Of a stretch of DNA of 64,000 nucleotides, positions 13,351 through 29,000 are shown piece after piece (within the stretch, counting starts at the first letter, position 1; each line of letters starts with the position of its first letter). The position numbers were made by a program, and so were the translations under genes. Origin of the DNA: Ptiloglossa arizonensis. Lineage: Eukaryota > Arthropoda > Insecta > Hymenoptera > Colletidae. Location: assembly GCF_051014685.1 (NCBI RefSeq), contig NW_027479783.1, forward strand, positions 1 to 64,000, read 5' to 3'. The notes under the pieces are model-generated. The model had not been told where the DNA came from. It made no database searches and saw only the letters and a list, made by a program, of their open reading frames with translations.

Positions 13351-15470
13351 GTTATACGTTATACGTTACACGTTATTCGTAATACATTATACGTGATACG
13401 GTATACGTTGTACGTCATACGTTATACGTTATACGTTATACGTTATACGTTATACGTTATATAATACGTTATGCGTTATACGTTTTACGTTATTCGTTAT
13501 ACGTTATACGTTATACGTTATACGGTATACGTCATAGGTTTTACGTTATACGTTATTCGTTATGCGTTATACGTTATACGTTATACGTTATACGTTATAC
13601 GTTATACGTTATACGTTATACGTTATACGTTATACGTTATACGTTATACGGTATACGATATACGTTATGCGTTTTACGTTATTCGTGATACGTTATACGT
13701 TATACGTTATACGTTATACGTTATACGTTATACGTTATACGTAATACGTTATACGTTATACGTTATACGTAATTCGTTATACGTTATACGTTATACGATA
13801 TACGTGATACGTTATACGTTATACGTTATACGTCATAGGTTATACGTTACACGTTATTCGTTAGGTGTTATACGTTATACGTTATACGTTATACGTTATA
13901 CGTTATACGATATACGTTATACGTTATACGTTATACGTTATACGTTATACGGTATACCATATACGTTATGCGTTATATGTTATACGTTATACGTTATACG
14001 TTATACGTTATACGTTATACGTTATACGTTATACGGTATACGATATACGTTATGCGTTTTACGTTTTACGTTATTCGTTTTACGTTATACGTCATACGTT
14101 ATGCGTTATACGTTTTACGATATTCGTTATACGTTATACTTTATACGTTATACGTTATACGTTATACGTTATACGTTATACGTTTTACGTTACACGTTAT
14201 ACGTTACACGTTATACGTTATACGTTATACGTTATTCGTTATGCGTTATACGTTATACGTTATGCGTTATACGTTATACGTCATACGTTATACGGTATAC
14301 GATATACGTTATGCGTTTTACGTTATTCGTGATACGTTATACGTTATACGTTATACGTTATACGTTATACGTCATAGGTTATACGTTATACGTTATACGT
14401 TATACATTATACGTTATACGTTATACGTTATACGTTATACGTTATACGTTATACGTTACACGTTATTCGTAATACATTATACGTGATACGGTATAACGTT
14501 GTACGTCATACGTTATACGTTATACGTTATACGTTATACGTTATACGTTATATAATACGTTATGCGTTATACGTTTTACGTTATTCGTTATACGTTATAC
14601 GTTATACGTTATACGGTATACGTCATAGGTTATACGTTATACGTTATTCGTTATGCGTTATACGTTATACGTTATACGTTATACGTTATACGTTATACGT
14701 TATACGTTATACGGTATACGATATACGTTATGCGTTTAACGTTATTCGTGATACGTTATACGTTATACGTTATACGTTATACGTTATACGTTATACGTTA
14801 TACGTTATACGTTATACGGTATACGATATACGTTATGCGTTTTACGTTATTCGTGATACGTTATACGTTATACGTTATACGTTATACGTTATACGTTATA
14901 CGTAATACGTTATAAGTTATACGTTATACGATATACGTGATACGTTATACGTTATACGTTATACGTTATACGTTATACGTTATACGTTATACGTTATATA
15001 ATACGTTATGCGTTATACGTTTTACGTTATTCGTTATTCGTTATACGTTATACGTTATACGTTATACGGTATACGTCCTAGGTTATACGTTATACGTTAT
15101 TCGTTATACGTTATACGTTATACGGTATACGATATACGTTATGCGTTTTATGTTATACGATATACGTTATACGTTATACGTTATACGTTATACGTTATAC
15201 GTTACACGTTATTCGTAATACATTATACGTGATACGGTATACGTTGTACGTTATACGTTATACGTTATACGTTATACGTTATACGTTATACGTTATACGT
15301 TATACGTTATACGTTATACGTTATACGTTTTACGTTATACGTTATACGTTATACATTATACGTTATACGTTGTACGTTATACGGTATACGATTTACGTTA
15401 TGCGTTATATGTTATACGTTATACGTTATACGTTATACGTCATAGGTTATACGTTATACGTTATTCGTTA
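12875..15470. repeat. HOR block A, copy 3
   Basis: This block matches copy 1 (1536-4130) at 11,339 to 11,346 bp. It has TAATA cassettes at 13462, 14553 and 14999 and a CCTAGG mark at 15077. It lacks most private slips of copy 1 but shares the 6-bp unit near 13330 (1992 in copy 1). The right end overlaps the first copy of HOR family K. Confidence 0.8.
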
Positions 15471-16250
15471 TGCGTTATACGTTATACGTTATACGTTATA
15501 CGTTATACGTTATACGTTATACGTCATACGTAATACGTTATGCGTTATACGTTATACGATATACGTGATACGTTATACGTTATACGTTATACGTCATATG
15601 TTATACGTTATACGTTATTCGTTAGGCGTTATACGTTATACGTTATACGTTATACGTTATACGTTGTACGTTATACGGTATACGATTTACGTTATGCGTT
15701 ATATGTTATACGTTATACGTTATACGTTATACGTCATAGGTTATACGTTATACGTTATTCGTTATGCGTTATACGTTATACGTTATACGTTATACGTTAT
15801 ACGTTATACGTTATACGTCATACGTTATACGTTATACGTTATACGTTATACGTTATACGGTATACGATATACGTTATGCGTTATATGTTATACGTTATAC
15901 GTTATACGTTATACGTTATACGTTTTACGTTATACGGTATACGATATTCGTTATGCGTTTTACGTTATTCGTGATACGTTAGGCGTCATACGTTATACGT
16001 TATACGTTATACGTTATACGTTATACGGTATACGATATACGTTATGCGTTATATGTTATACGATATACGTTATACGTTATACGTTATACGTTATACGTTA
16101 TACGTTATACGTTATACGTTACACGTTATTCGTAATACATTATACGTGATACGGTATACGTTGTACGTTATACGTTATACGTTATACGTTATACGTTATA
16201 CGTTATACGTTATACGTTATACGTTATACGTTATACCTTATACGTTATAC
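14930..16250. repeat. HOR family K, copy 1
   Basis: This region has the same mark order as 19.07-20.40 and 20.57-21.89 kb. The offset to the 19 kb copy is 4,139 bp on the left and 4,146 bp from about 15.5 kb, a difference of one unit. Diagnostic marks are a TAATA cassette at 14999 with two A7T units behind it, CCTAGG at 15077 and CATATG at 15595. Where the later two copies have a T4C+A7G unit, this copy has plain A7G, so it carries the less derived state. Confidence 0.8.
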
Positions 16251-18906
16251 GTTATACGATATACGTTATACGTTATACGTTACATGTTATACGTTCTACG
16301 TTATACGTTATACGTTACATGTTATACGTTCTACGTTATACGTTATACGTTATACGTTATACGTTATACGTTATACGTTATACGTTATACGTTATACGTT
16401 ATACGTTATACGTTATACGTTATACGTTATACGTTATACGTTATACGTTATACGATATACGTTATACGTTATACGTTAGACGTTATACGTTATACGTTAT
16501 ACGTTATACGTTATACGTTAGACGTTATACGTTATACGTCATACGTTATACGTTATACGTTATACGTTATACGTTATACGGTATACGATATACGTTATGC
16601 GTTATATGTTATACGTTATACGTTATACGTTATATGTTATACGTTATACGGTATACGATATACGTTATACGTTTTACGTTATTCGAGATACGTTATACGT
16701 TATACGTTATACGTTATACGTCATAGGTTATACGTTATACGTTATTCGTTATGCGTTATACGTTATACGTTATACGTTATACGTTATACGTTATACGTTA
16801 TACGGTATACGATATACGTTATGCGTTTTACGTTATTCGTGATACGTTATACGTTAGACGTTATACGTTATACGTCATAGGTTATACGTTATACGTTATA
16901 CGTTATACATTATACGTTATACGTTATACGTTATGCGTTATATGTTATACGATATACGTTATACGTTATACGTTATACGTTATACGTTATACGGTATACG
17001 ATATACGTTATGCGTTTTACGTTCTCGTGATACGTTATACGTTATACGTTATACGTTATACGTTATACGTTATACGTTATACGTAATACGTTATACGTTA
17101 TACGTTATACGTAATACGTTATACGTTATACGTTATACGATATACGTGATACGTTATACGTTATACGTTATACGTCATAGGTTATACGTTACACGTTATT
17201 CGTTAGGCGTTATACGTTATACGTTATACGTTATACGTTATACGTTATACGTTATACGTTATACGTTATACGTTATACGTTATACGTTATACGTTATACG
17301 GTATACGATATACGTTATGCGTTATATGTTATACGTTATACGTTATACGTTATACGTTATACGTTATACGTTATACGTTATACGGTATACGATATACGTT
17401 ACGCGTTTTACGTTTTACGTTATTCGTTTTACGTTATACGTTATACGTTATGCGTTATACGTTTTACGATATTCGTTATACGTTATACGTTATACGTTAT
17501 ACGTTATACGTTATACGTTGAACGTTATACGTTTTACGTTACACGTTATACGTTACACGTTATACGTTATACGTTATACGTTATTCGTTATGCGTTATAC
17601 GTTATACGTTATACGTTATACGTTATACGTTATACGTTATACGTTATACGTTATACGGTATACGATACACGTTATGCGTTTTACGTTATTCGTGATACGT
17701 TATACGTTATACGTTATACGTTATACGTCATAGGGTATACGTTATACGTTATACGGTATACGATATACGTTATGCGTTTTACGTTATTCGTGATACGTTA
17801 TACGTTATACGTTATACGTTATACGTCATAGGTTATACGTTATACGTTATACGTTATACATTATACGTTATACGTTATACGTTATACGTTATACGTTATA
17901 CGTTATACGTTATACGTTACACGTTATTCGTAATACATTATACGTGATACGGTATACGTTGTACGTCATACGTTATACGTTATACGTTATACGTTATACG
18001 TTATACGTTATACGTTATACGTTATACGTTATATAATACGTTATGCGTTATACGTTTTACGTTATTCGTTATACGTTATACGTTATACGTTATACGGTAT
18101 ACGTCATAGGTTATACGTTATACGTTATTCGTTATATGTTATACGTTATACTTTATACGTTATACGTTATACGTTATACGGTATACGATATACGTTATGC
18201 GTTTAACGTTATTCGTGATACCTTATACGTTATACGTTATACGTTATACGTTATACGTTATACGTTATACGTTATACGTAATACGTTATACGTTATACGG
18301 TATACGATATACGTTATGCGTTTTACGTTATTCGTGATACGTTATACGTTATACGTTATACGTTATACCTTATACGTTATACGTAATACGTTATACGTTA
18401 TACATTATACGTTATACGTTATACGTTATACGTTATACGGTATACGATATACGTTATGCGTTATCTGTTATACGATATACGTTATACGTTATACGTTATA
18501 CGTTATACGTTATACGTTACACGTTATTCGTAATACATTATACGTGATACGGTATACGTTGTACGTTATACGTTATACGTTATACGTTATACGTTATACG
18601 TTATACGTTATACGTTATACGTTATACGTTATACGTTATACGTTATACGTTATACGTTATACGTTATACGTTATACGTTATACGTTATACGTTACATGTT
18701 ATACGTTCTACGTTATACGTTATACGTTACATGTTATACGTTCTACGTTATACGTTATACGTTATACGTTATACGTTATACGTTGTACGTTATAAGTTAT
18801 ACGTTATACGTTATACGTTATACGTTATACGTTATACGTTATACGTTATACGTTATACGTTATACGTTATACGTTATACGTTATACGTTATACGTTATAC
18901 GTTATA
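16251..18906. repeat. Transition zone between left and middle domains
   Basis: The stretch holds the first ACATGT words, a segment at 16.5-16.86 kb that matches 22.2-22.6 kb at 5,740 bp (820 units), and the last phase slip of the window at 17020-17025 (a 6-bp unit before T4G). Core words with T6C variants lie near 17.4-17.7 kb. A TAATA cassette is at 18034, in a block that resembles 26.0-26.5 kb. No gene is present. Confidence 0.7.
16278..16333. repeat. First ACATGT word pair (T6C-C1T-A5C, twice)
   Basis: Two 21-bp words T6C-C1T-A5C start at 16278 and 16313, separated by two canonical units, so the period is 35 bp. I find no earlier T6C-C1T pair in the window. The T6C-C1T junction creates the palindrome ACATGT. 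The same word recurs many times up to 63710. Confidence 0.85.
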
Positions 18907-21898
18907 CGTCATACGTTATACGTTATACGTTATTCGTTATACGTTATACGGTATACGATATATGTTATGCGTTATATGTTATACGTTATACGTTATACGT
19001 TATACGTTATACGTTATACGTTATACGTTATACGTTATACGTTATACGTTATACGTTATACGTTATACGGTATACGATATACGTTATGCGTTTTTCGTTA
19101 TTCGTGATACGTTATACGTTATACGTTATACGTTATATAATACGTTATGCGTTATACGTTTTACGTTATTCGTTATTCGTTATACGTTATACGTTATACG
19201 TTATACGGTATACGTCCTAGGTTATACGTTATACGTTATTCGTTATACGTTATACGTTATACGGTATACGATATACGTTATGCGTTTTATGTTATACGAT
19301 ATACGTTATACGTTATACGTTATACGTTATACGTTATACGTTATACGTTACACGTTATTCGTAATACATTATACGTGATACGGTATACGTTGTACGTTAT
19401 ACGTTATACGTTATACGTTATACGTTATACGTTATACGTTATACGTTATACGTTATACGTTATACGTTATACGTTTTACGTTATACGTTATACGTTATAC
19501 ATTATACGTTATACGTTGTACGTTATACGGTATACGATTTACGTTATGCGTTATATGTTATACGTTATACGTTATACGTTATACGTCATAGGTTATACGT
19601 TATACGTTATTCGTTATGCGTTATACGTTATACGTTATACGTTATACGTTATACGTTATACGTTATACGTCATACGTAATACGTTATGCGTTATACGTTA
19701 TACGATATACGTGATACGTTATACGTTATACGTTATACGTCATATGTTATACGTTATACGTTATTCGTTAGGCGTTATACGTTATACGTTATACGTTATA
19801 CGTTATACGTTGTACGTTATACGGTATACGATTTACGTTATGCGTTATATGTTATACGTTATACGTTATACGTTATACGTCATAGGTTATACGTTATACG
19901 TTATTCGTTATGCGTTATACGTTATACGTTATACGTTATACGTTATACGTTATACGTTATACGTCATACGTTATACGTTATACGTTATACGTTATACGTT
20001 ATACGGTATACGATATACGTTATGCGTTATATGTTATACGTTATACGTTATACGTTATACGTTATACGTTTTACGTTATACGGTATACGATATTCGTCAT
20101 GCGTTTTACGTTATTCGTGATACGTTAGGCGTTATACGTTATACGTTATACGTTATACGTTATACGTTATACGGTATACGATATACGTTATGCGTTATAT
20201 GTTATACGATATACGTTATACGTTATACGTTATACGTTATACGTTATACGTTATACGTTATACGTTACACGTTATTCGTAATACATTATACGTGATACGG
20301 TATACGTTGTACGTTATACGTTATACGTTATACGTTATACGTTATACGTTATACGTTATACGTTATACGTTATACGTTATACCTTATACGTTATACGTTA
20401 TACGTCATACGTTATACGTTATACGTTATTCGTTATACGTTATACGGTATACGATATATGTTATGCGTTATATGTTATACGTTATACGTTATACGTTATA
20501 CGTTATACGTTATACGTTATACGTTATACGTTATACGTTATACGTTATACGTTATACGTTATACGGTATACGATATACGTTATGCGTTTTTCGTTATTCG
20601 TGATACGTTATACGTTATACGTTATACGTTATATAATACGTTATGCGTTATACGTTTTACGTTATTCGTTATTCGTTATACGTTATACGTTATACGTTAT
20701 ACGGTATACGTCCTAGGTTATACGTTATACGTTATTCGTTATACGTTATACGTTATACGGTATACGATATACGTTATGCGTTTTATGTTATACGATATAC
20801 GTTATACGTTATACGTTATACGTTATACGTTATACGTTATACGTTACACGTTATTCGTAATACATTATACGTGATACGGTATACGTTGTACGTTATACGT
20901 TATACGTTATACGTTATACGTTATACGTTATACGTTATACGTTATACGTTATACGTTATACGTTATACGTTTTACGTTATACGTTATACGTTATACATTA
21001 TACGTTATACGTTGTACGTTATACGGTATACGATTTACGTTATGCGTTATATGTTATACGTTATACGTTATACGTTATACGTCATAGGTTATACGTTATA
21101 CGTTATTCGTTATGCGTTATACGTTATACGTTATACGTTATACGTTATACGTTATACGTTATACGTCATACGTAATACGTTATGCGTTATACGTTATACG
21201 ATATACGTGATACGTTATACGTTATACGTTATACGTCATATGTTATACGTTATACGTTATTCGTTAGGCGTTATACGTTATACGTTATACGTTATACGTT
21301 ATACGTTGTACGTTATACGGTATACGATTTACGTTATGCGTTATATGTTATACGTTATACGTTATACGTTATACGTCATAGGTTATACGTTATACGTTAT
21401 TCGTTATGCGTTATACGTTATACGTTATACGTTATACGTTATACGTTATACGTTATACGTCATACGTTATACGTTATACGTTATACGTTATACGTTATAC
21501 GGTATACGATATACGTTATGCGTTATATGTTATACGTTATACGTTATACGTTATACGTTATACGTTTTACGTTATACGGTATACGATATTCGTCATGCGT
21601 TTTACGTTATTCGTGATACGTTAGGCGTTATACGTTATACGTTATACGTTATACGTTATACGTTATACGGTATACGATATACGTTATGCGTTATATGTTA
21701 TACGATATACGTTATACGTTATACGTTATACGTTATACGTTATACGTTATACGTTATACGTTACACGTTATTCGTAATACATTATACGTGATACGGTATA
21801 CGTTGTACGTTATACGTTATACGTTATACGTTATACGTTATACGTTATACGTTATACGTTATACGTTATACGTTATACCTTATACGTTATACGTTATA
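18907..21898. repeat. Clean 1,496-bp tandem duplication of HOR K
   Basis: Copy 1 is 18907-20402 and copy 2 is 20403-21898; both open with a T4C unit. Marks at the constant 1,496-bp offset include TAATA at 19138 and 20634, CCTAGG at 19216 and 20712, CATATG at 19741 and 21237, and a T4C+A7G unit near 20096 and 21592. The period is 213 x 7 + 5, and the extra 5 bp is the single TAATA per copy. Long stretches appear identical between copies, which suggests a recent event. Confidence 0.85.
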
Positions 21899-24800
21899 CG
21901 ATATACGTTATACGTTATACGTTACATGTTATACGTTCTGCGTTATACGTTATACGTTACATGTTATACGTTCTACGTTATACGTTATACGTTATACGTT
22001 ATACGTTATACGTTATACGTTATACGTTATACGTTATACGTTATACGTTATACGTTATACGTTATACGTTATACATTATACGTTATACGTTATACGTTAT
22101 ATGTTATACGTTATACGTTATACGTTATACGTCATAGGTTATACGTTATACGTTATACGTTATACGTTATACGTTATACGTTATACGTTATACGATATAC
22201 GTTATACGTTATACGTTAGACGTTATACGTTATACGTTATACGTTATACGTTATACGTTAGACGTTATACGTTATACGTCATACGTTATACGTTATACGT
22301 TATACGTTATACGTTATACGGTATACGATATACGTTATGCGTTATATGTTATACGTTATACGTTATACGTTATATGTTATACGTTATACGGTATACGATA
22401 TACGTTATACGTTTTACGTTATTCGAGATACGTTATACGTTATACGTTATACGTTATACGTCATAGGTTATACGTTATACGTTATTCGTTATGCGTTATA
22501 CGTTATACGTTATACGTTATACGTTATACGTTATACGTTATACGGTATACGATATACGTTATGCGTTTTACGTTATTCGTGATACGTTATACGTTAGACG
22601 TTATACGTTATACGTTATACGTTATACATTATACGTTATACGGTATACGATATACGTTATGCGTTATATGTTATACGTTATACGTTATACGTTATACGTT
22701 ATACGTTATACGTTATACGGTATACGATATACGTTATGCGTTTTTCGTTATTCGTGATACGTTATACGTTATACGTTATACGTTATACGTTATACGTTAT
22801 ACGTAATACGTTATACGTTATACGTTATACGTAATACGTTGTACGTTATACGTTATACGATATACGTGATATGTTATACGTTATACGTTATACGTCATAG
22901 GTTATACGTTACACGTTATTCGTTAGGCGTTATACGTTATACGTTATACGTTATACGTTATACGTTATACGTTATACGTTATACGTTATACGTTATACGT
23001 TATACGTTATACGTTATACGTTATACGTTATACGTTATACGTTATACGTTACATGTTATACGTTCTACGTTATACGTTATACGTTACATGTTATACGTTC
23101 TACGTTATACGTTATACGTTATACGTTATACGTTATACGTTATACGTTATACGTTATACGTTATACCTTATACGTTATACGTTATACGTTATACGTTATA
23201 CGTTATACGTTATACGTTATACGTTACATGTTATACGTTCTACGTTATACGTTATACGTTACATGTTATATGTTCTACGTTATACGTTATACGTTATACG
23301 TTATACGTTATACGTTATACGTTATACGTTATACGTTATACGTTATACGTTATACGTTATACGTTATACGTTATACGTTACACGTTATACGTTATACGTT
23401 ACATGTTATACGTTCTACGTTATACGTTATACGTTACATGTTATACGTTCTACGCTATACGTTATACGTTATACGTTATACGTTATACGTTGTACGTTAT
23501 AAGTTATACGTTATACGTTATACGGTATACGATATACGTTATGCGTTTTACGTTATTCGTGATACGTTATACGTTATACGTTATACATTATACGTTATAC
23601 GTTATACGTTATATGTTATACGTTATACGTTATACGTTATACGTCATAGGTTATACGTTATACGTTATACGTTATACGTTATACGTTATACGTTATACGT
23701 TATACGATATACGTTATACGTTATACGTTAGACGTTATACGTTATACGTTATACGTTATACGTTATACGTTATACGTTATACGTTATACGTTACATGTTA
23801 TACGTTCTACGTTATACGTTATACGTTACATGTTATACGTTCTACGTTATACGTTATACGTTATACGTTATACGTTATACGTTATACGTTATACGTTTTA
23901 CGTTATACGGTATACGATATTCGTTATGCGTTTTACGTTATTCGTGATACGTTAGGCGTTATACGTTATACGTTATACGTTATACGTTATACGTTATACG
24001 GTATACGATATACGTTATGCGTTATATGTTATACGATATACGTTATACGTTATACGTTATACGTTATACGTTATACGTTATACGTTATACGTTACACGTT
24101 ATTCGTAATACATTATACGTGATACGGTATACGTTGTACGTTATACGTTATACGTTATACGTTATACGTTATACGTTATACGTTATACGTTATACGTTAT
24201 ACGTTATACCTTATACGTTATACGTTATACGATATACGTTATACGTTATACGTTACATGTTATACGTTCTGCGTTATACGTTATACGTTACATGTTATAC
24301 GTTCTACGTTATACGTTATACGTTATACGTTATACGTTATACGTTATACGTTATACGTTATACGTTATACGTTATACGTTATACGTTATACGTTATACGT
24401 TATACATTATACGTTATACGTTATACGTTATATGTTATACGTTATACGTTATACGTTATACGTCATAGGTTATACGTTATACGTTATACGTTATACGTTA
24501 TACGTTATACGTTATACGTTATACGATATACGTTATACGTTATACGTTAGACGTTATACGTTATACGTTATACGTTATACGTTATACGTTAGACGTTATA
24601 CGTTATACGTCATACGTTATACGTTATACGTTATACGTTATACGTTATACGGTATACGATATACGTTATGCGTTATATGTTATACGTTATACGTTATACG
24701 TTATATGTTATACGTTATACGGTATACGATATACGTTATACGTTTTACGTTATTCGAGATACGTTATACGTTATACGTTATACGTTATACGTCATAGGTT

Positions 24801-25920
24801 ATACGTTATACGTTATTCGTTATGCGTTATACGTTATACGTTATACGTTATACGTTATACGTTATACGTTATACGGTATACGATATACGTTATGCGTTTT
24901 ACGTTATTCGTGATACGTTATACGTTAGACGTTATACGTTATACGTTATACGTTATACATTATACGTTATACGGTATACGATATACGTTATGCGTTATAT
25001 GTTATACGTTATACGTTATACGTTATACGTTATACGTTATACGTTATACGGTATACGATATACGTTATGCGTTTTTCGTTATTCGTGATACGTTATACGT
25101 TATACGTTATACGTTATACGTTATACGTTATACGTAATACGTTATACGTTATACGTTATACGTAATACGTTGTACGTTATACGTTATACGATATACGTGA
25201 TATGTTATACGTTATACGTTATACGTCATAGGTTATACGTTACACGTTATTCGTTAGGCGTTATACGTTATACGTTATACGTTATACGTTATACGTTATA
25301 CGTTATACGTTATACGTTATACGTTATACGTTATACGTTATACGTTATACGTTATACGTTATACGTTATACGTTATACGTTACATGTTATACGTTCTACG
25401 TTATACGTTATACGTTACATGTTATACGTTCTACGTTATACGTTATACGTTATACGTTATACGTTATACGTTATACGTTATACGTTATACGTTATACCTT
25501 ATACGTTATACGTTATACGTTATACGTTATACGTTATACGTTATACGTTATACGTTACATGTTATACGTTCTACGTTATACGTTATACGTTACATGTTAT
25601 ATGTTCTACGTTATACGTTATACGTTATACGTTATACGTTATACGTTATACGTTATACGTTATACGTTATACGTTATACGTTATACGTTATACGTTATAC
25701 GTTATACGTTACACGTTATACGTTATACGTTACATGTTATACGTTCTACGTTATACGTTATACGTTACATGTTATACGTTCTACGCTATACGTTATACGT
25801 TATACGTTATACGTTATACGTTGTACGTTATAAGTTATACGTTATACGTTATACGGTATACGATATACGTTATGCGTTTTACGTTATTCGTGATACGTTA
25901 TACGTTATACGTTATACGTT
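21530..25920. repeat. 2,331-bp spaced tandem duplication (left pair)
   Basis: About 21.53-23.59 kb matches about 23.87-25.92 kb at a constant 2,331-bp offset, exactly 333 units. Each copy contains the K-family tail, the 16.5 kb-like segment, core words with T6G, a T4A group and several ACATGT words, including rare ones in which an A5C follows two C1T units (near 23.27 and 25.60 kb). One visible difference is T4C+A7G near 21.60 against plain A7G near 23.93 kb. No TAATA cassette lies inside the period, in agreement with its residue of 0 mod 7. Confidence 0.85.
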
Positions 25921-27235
25921 ATACGTCATAGGTTATACGTTATACGTTATACGTTATACATTATACGTTATACGTTATACGTTATACGTTATACGTTATA
26001 CGTTATACGTTATACGTTACACGTTATTCGTAATACATTATACGTGATACGGTATACGTTGTACGTCATACGTTATACGTTATACGTTATACGTTATACG
26101 TTATACGTTATACGTTATATAATACGTTATGCGTTATACGTTTTACGTTATTCGTTATACGTTATACGTTATACGTTATACGGTATACGTCATAGGTTAT
26201 ACGTTATACGTTATTCGTTATATGTTATACGTTATACTTTATACGTTATACGTTATACGTTATACGGTATACGATATACGTTATGCGTTTAACGTTATTC
26301 GTGATACCTTATACGTTATACGTTATACGCTATACGTTATACGTTATACGTTATACGTTATACGTAATACGTTATACGTTATACGGTATACGATATACGT
26401 TATGCGTTTTACGTTATTCGTGATACGTTATACGTTATACGTTATACGTTATACGTTATACCTTATACGTTATACGTAATACGTTATACGTTATACATTA
26501 TACGTTATTCGTAATACATTATACGTGATACGGTATACGTTGTACGTTATACGTTATGCGTTATTCGTGATACGTTATACGTTATACGTTATACGTTATA
26601 CGTCATAGGTTATACGTTATACGTTATACGTTATACATTATACGTTATACGTTATACGTTATACGTTATACGTTATACGTTATACGTTATACGTTACACG
26701 TTATTCGTAATACATTATACGTGATACGGTATACGTTGTACGTCATACGTTATACGTTATACGTTATACGTTATACGTTATACGTTATACGTTATATAAT
26801 ACGTTATGCGTTATACGTTTTACGTTATTCGTTATACGTTATACGTTATACGTTATACGGTATACGTCATAGGTTATACGTTATACGTTATTCGTTATAT
26901 GTTATACGTTATACTTTATACGTTATACGTTATACGTTATACGGTATACGATATACGTTATGCGTTTAACGTTATTCGTGATACCTTATACGTTATACGT
27001 TATACGCTATACGTTATACGTTATACGTTATACGTTATACGTAATACGTTATACGTTATACGGTATACGATATACGTTATGCGTTTTACGTTATTCGTGA
27101 TACGTTATACGTTATACGTTATACGTTATACGTTATACCTTATACGTTATACGTAATACGTTATACGTTATACATTATACGTTATTCGTAATACATTATA
27201 CGTGATACGGTATACGTTGTACGTTATACGTTATG
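25882..27235. repeat. Clean 677-bp tandem duplication
   Basis: Copy 1 is 25882-26558 and copy 2 is 26559-27235. Both end with the same A7G unit, and copy 2 begins at the A7T-T4G pair that also opens copy 1, so the junction is precise. TAATA cassettes at 26120 and 26797 hold the same place. 677 is 96 x 7 + 5. I noticed no difference between the copies on reading them, which implies a very recent duplication or an assembly duplication. Confidence 0.85.
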
Positions 27236-29000
27236 CGTTATACGTTATACGTTATACGTTATACGATATACGTTATACGTTATACGTTATACGTTATACG
27301 TTATACGTTATACGTTATACGTTATACGTTATACGTTATACGTTATACGTTATACGTTATACGTTATACGTTATACGTTATACGTTACATGTTATACGTT
27401 CTACGTTATACGTTATACGTTACATGTTATACGTTCTACGTTATACGTTATACGTTATACGTTATACGTTATACGTTGTACGTTATAAGTTATACGTTAT
27501 ACGTTATACGTTATACGTTATACGTTATACGTTATACGTTATACGTTATACGTTATACGTTATACGTTATACGTTATACGTTATACGTTATACGTCATAC
27601 GTTATACGTTATACGTTATTCGTTATACGTTATACGGTATACGATATATGTTATGCGTTATATGTTATACGTTATACGTTATACGTTATACGTTATACGT
27701 TATACGTTATACGTTATACGTTATACGTTATACGTTATACGGTATGCGATATACGTTATGCGTTTTTCGTTATTCGTGATACGTAATACGTTATACGTTA
27801 TACGTTATACGTTATACGTTATACGTAATACGTTATACGTTATACGTTATACGTAATACGTTATACGTTATACGTTATACGATATACGTGATATGTTATA
27901 CGTTATACGTTATACGTCATAGGTTATACGTTACACGTTATTCGTTAGGCGTTATACGTTATACGTTATACGTTATACGTTATACGTTATACGTTATACG
28001 TTATACGTTATACGTTATACGTTATACGTTATACGTTATACGTTATACGTTATACGTTATACGTTATACGTTATACGTTATACGTTATACGTTATACGTT
28101 ATACGTTATACGTTATACGTTATACGTTATACGTTATACGTTATACGTTATACGTTATACGTTACATGTTATACGTTCTACGTTATACGTTATACGTTAC
28201 ATGTTATACGTTATACGTTATACGTTATACGTTATACGTTATACGTTATACGTTATACGTTATACGTTATACGTTATACGTTATACGTTATACGTTATAC
28301 GTTACATGTTATACGTTCTACGTTATACGTTATACGTTACATGTTATACGTTCTACGTTATACGTTATACGTTATACGTTATACGTTATACGTTATACGT
28401 TATACGTTATACGTTATACGTTATACGGTATACGATATACGTTATGCGTTATATGTTATACGATATACGTTATACGTTATACGTTATACGTTATACGTTA
28501 TACGTTATACGTTACACGTTATTCGTAATACATTATACGTGATACGGTATACGTTGTACGTTATACGTTATACGTTATACGTTATACGTTATACGTTATA
28601 CGTTATACGTTATACGTTATACGTTATACGTTATACGTTATACGTTATACGTTATGCGTTATACGTTATACGTTATACGTTATACGTTATACGTTATACG
28701 TTATACGTTATACGTTACATGTTATACGTTCTACGTTATACGTTATACGTTACATGTTATACGTTCTACGTTATACGTTATACGTTATACGTTATACGTT
28801 ATACGTTGTACGTTATAAGTTATACGTTATACGTTATACGTTATACGTTATACGTTATACGTTATACGTTATACGTTATACGTTATACGTTATACGTTAT
28901 ACGTTATACGGTATACGAAATACGTTATGCGTTTTTCGTTATTCGTGATACGTTATACGTTATACGTTATACGTTATACGTTATACGTTAAAGGTAATAC
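27236..29000. repeat. ACATGT-rich array with long canonical runs
   Basis: Canonical runs are interrupted by ACATGT words near 27.39, 27.42, 28.16, 28.20, 28.31, 28.34, 28.72 and 28.75 kb, mostly in pairs 35 bp apart. There is one T3G-T3A group near 27.63 kb, one near 27.74 kb with an additional A7G change in the T3G unit, one near 28.43 kb and one near 28.91 kb with a T3A+T6A double variant. No gene is present. Confidence 0.7.
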
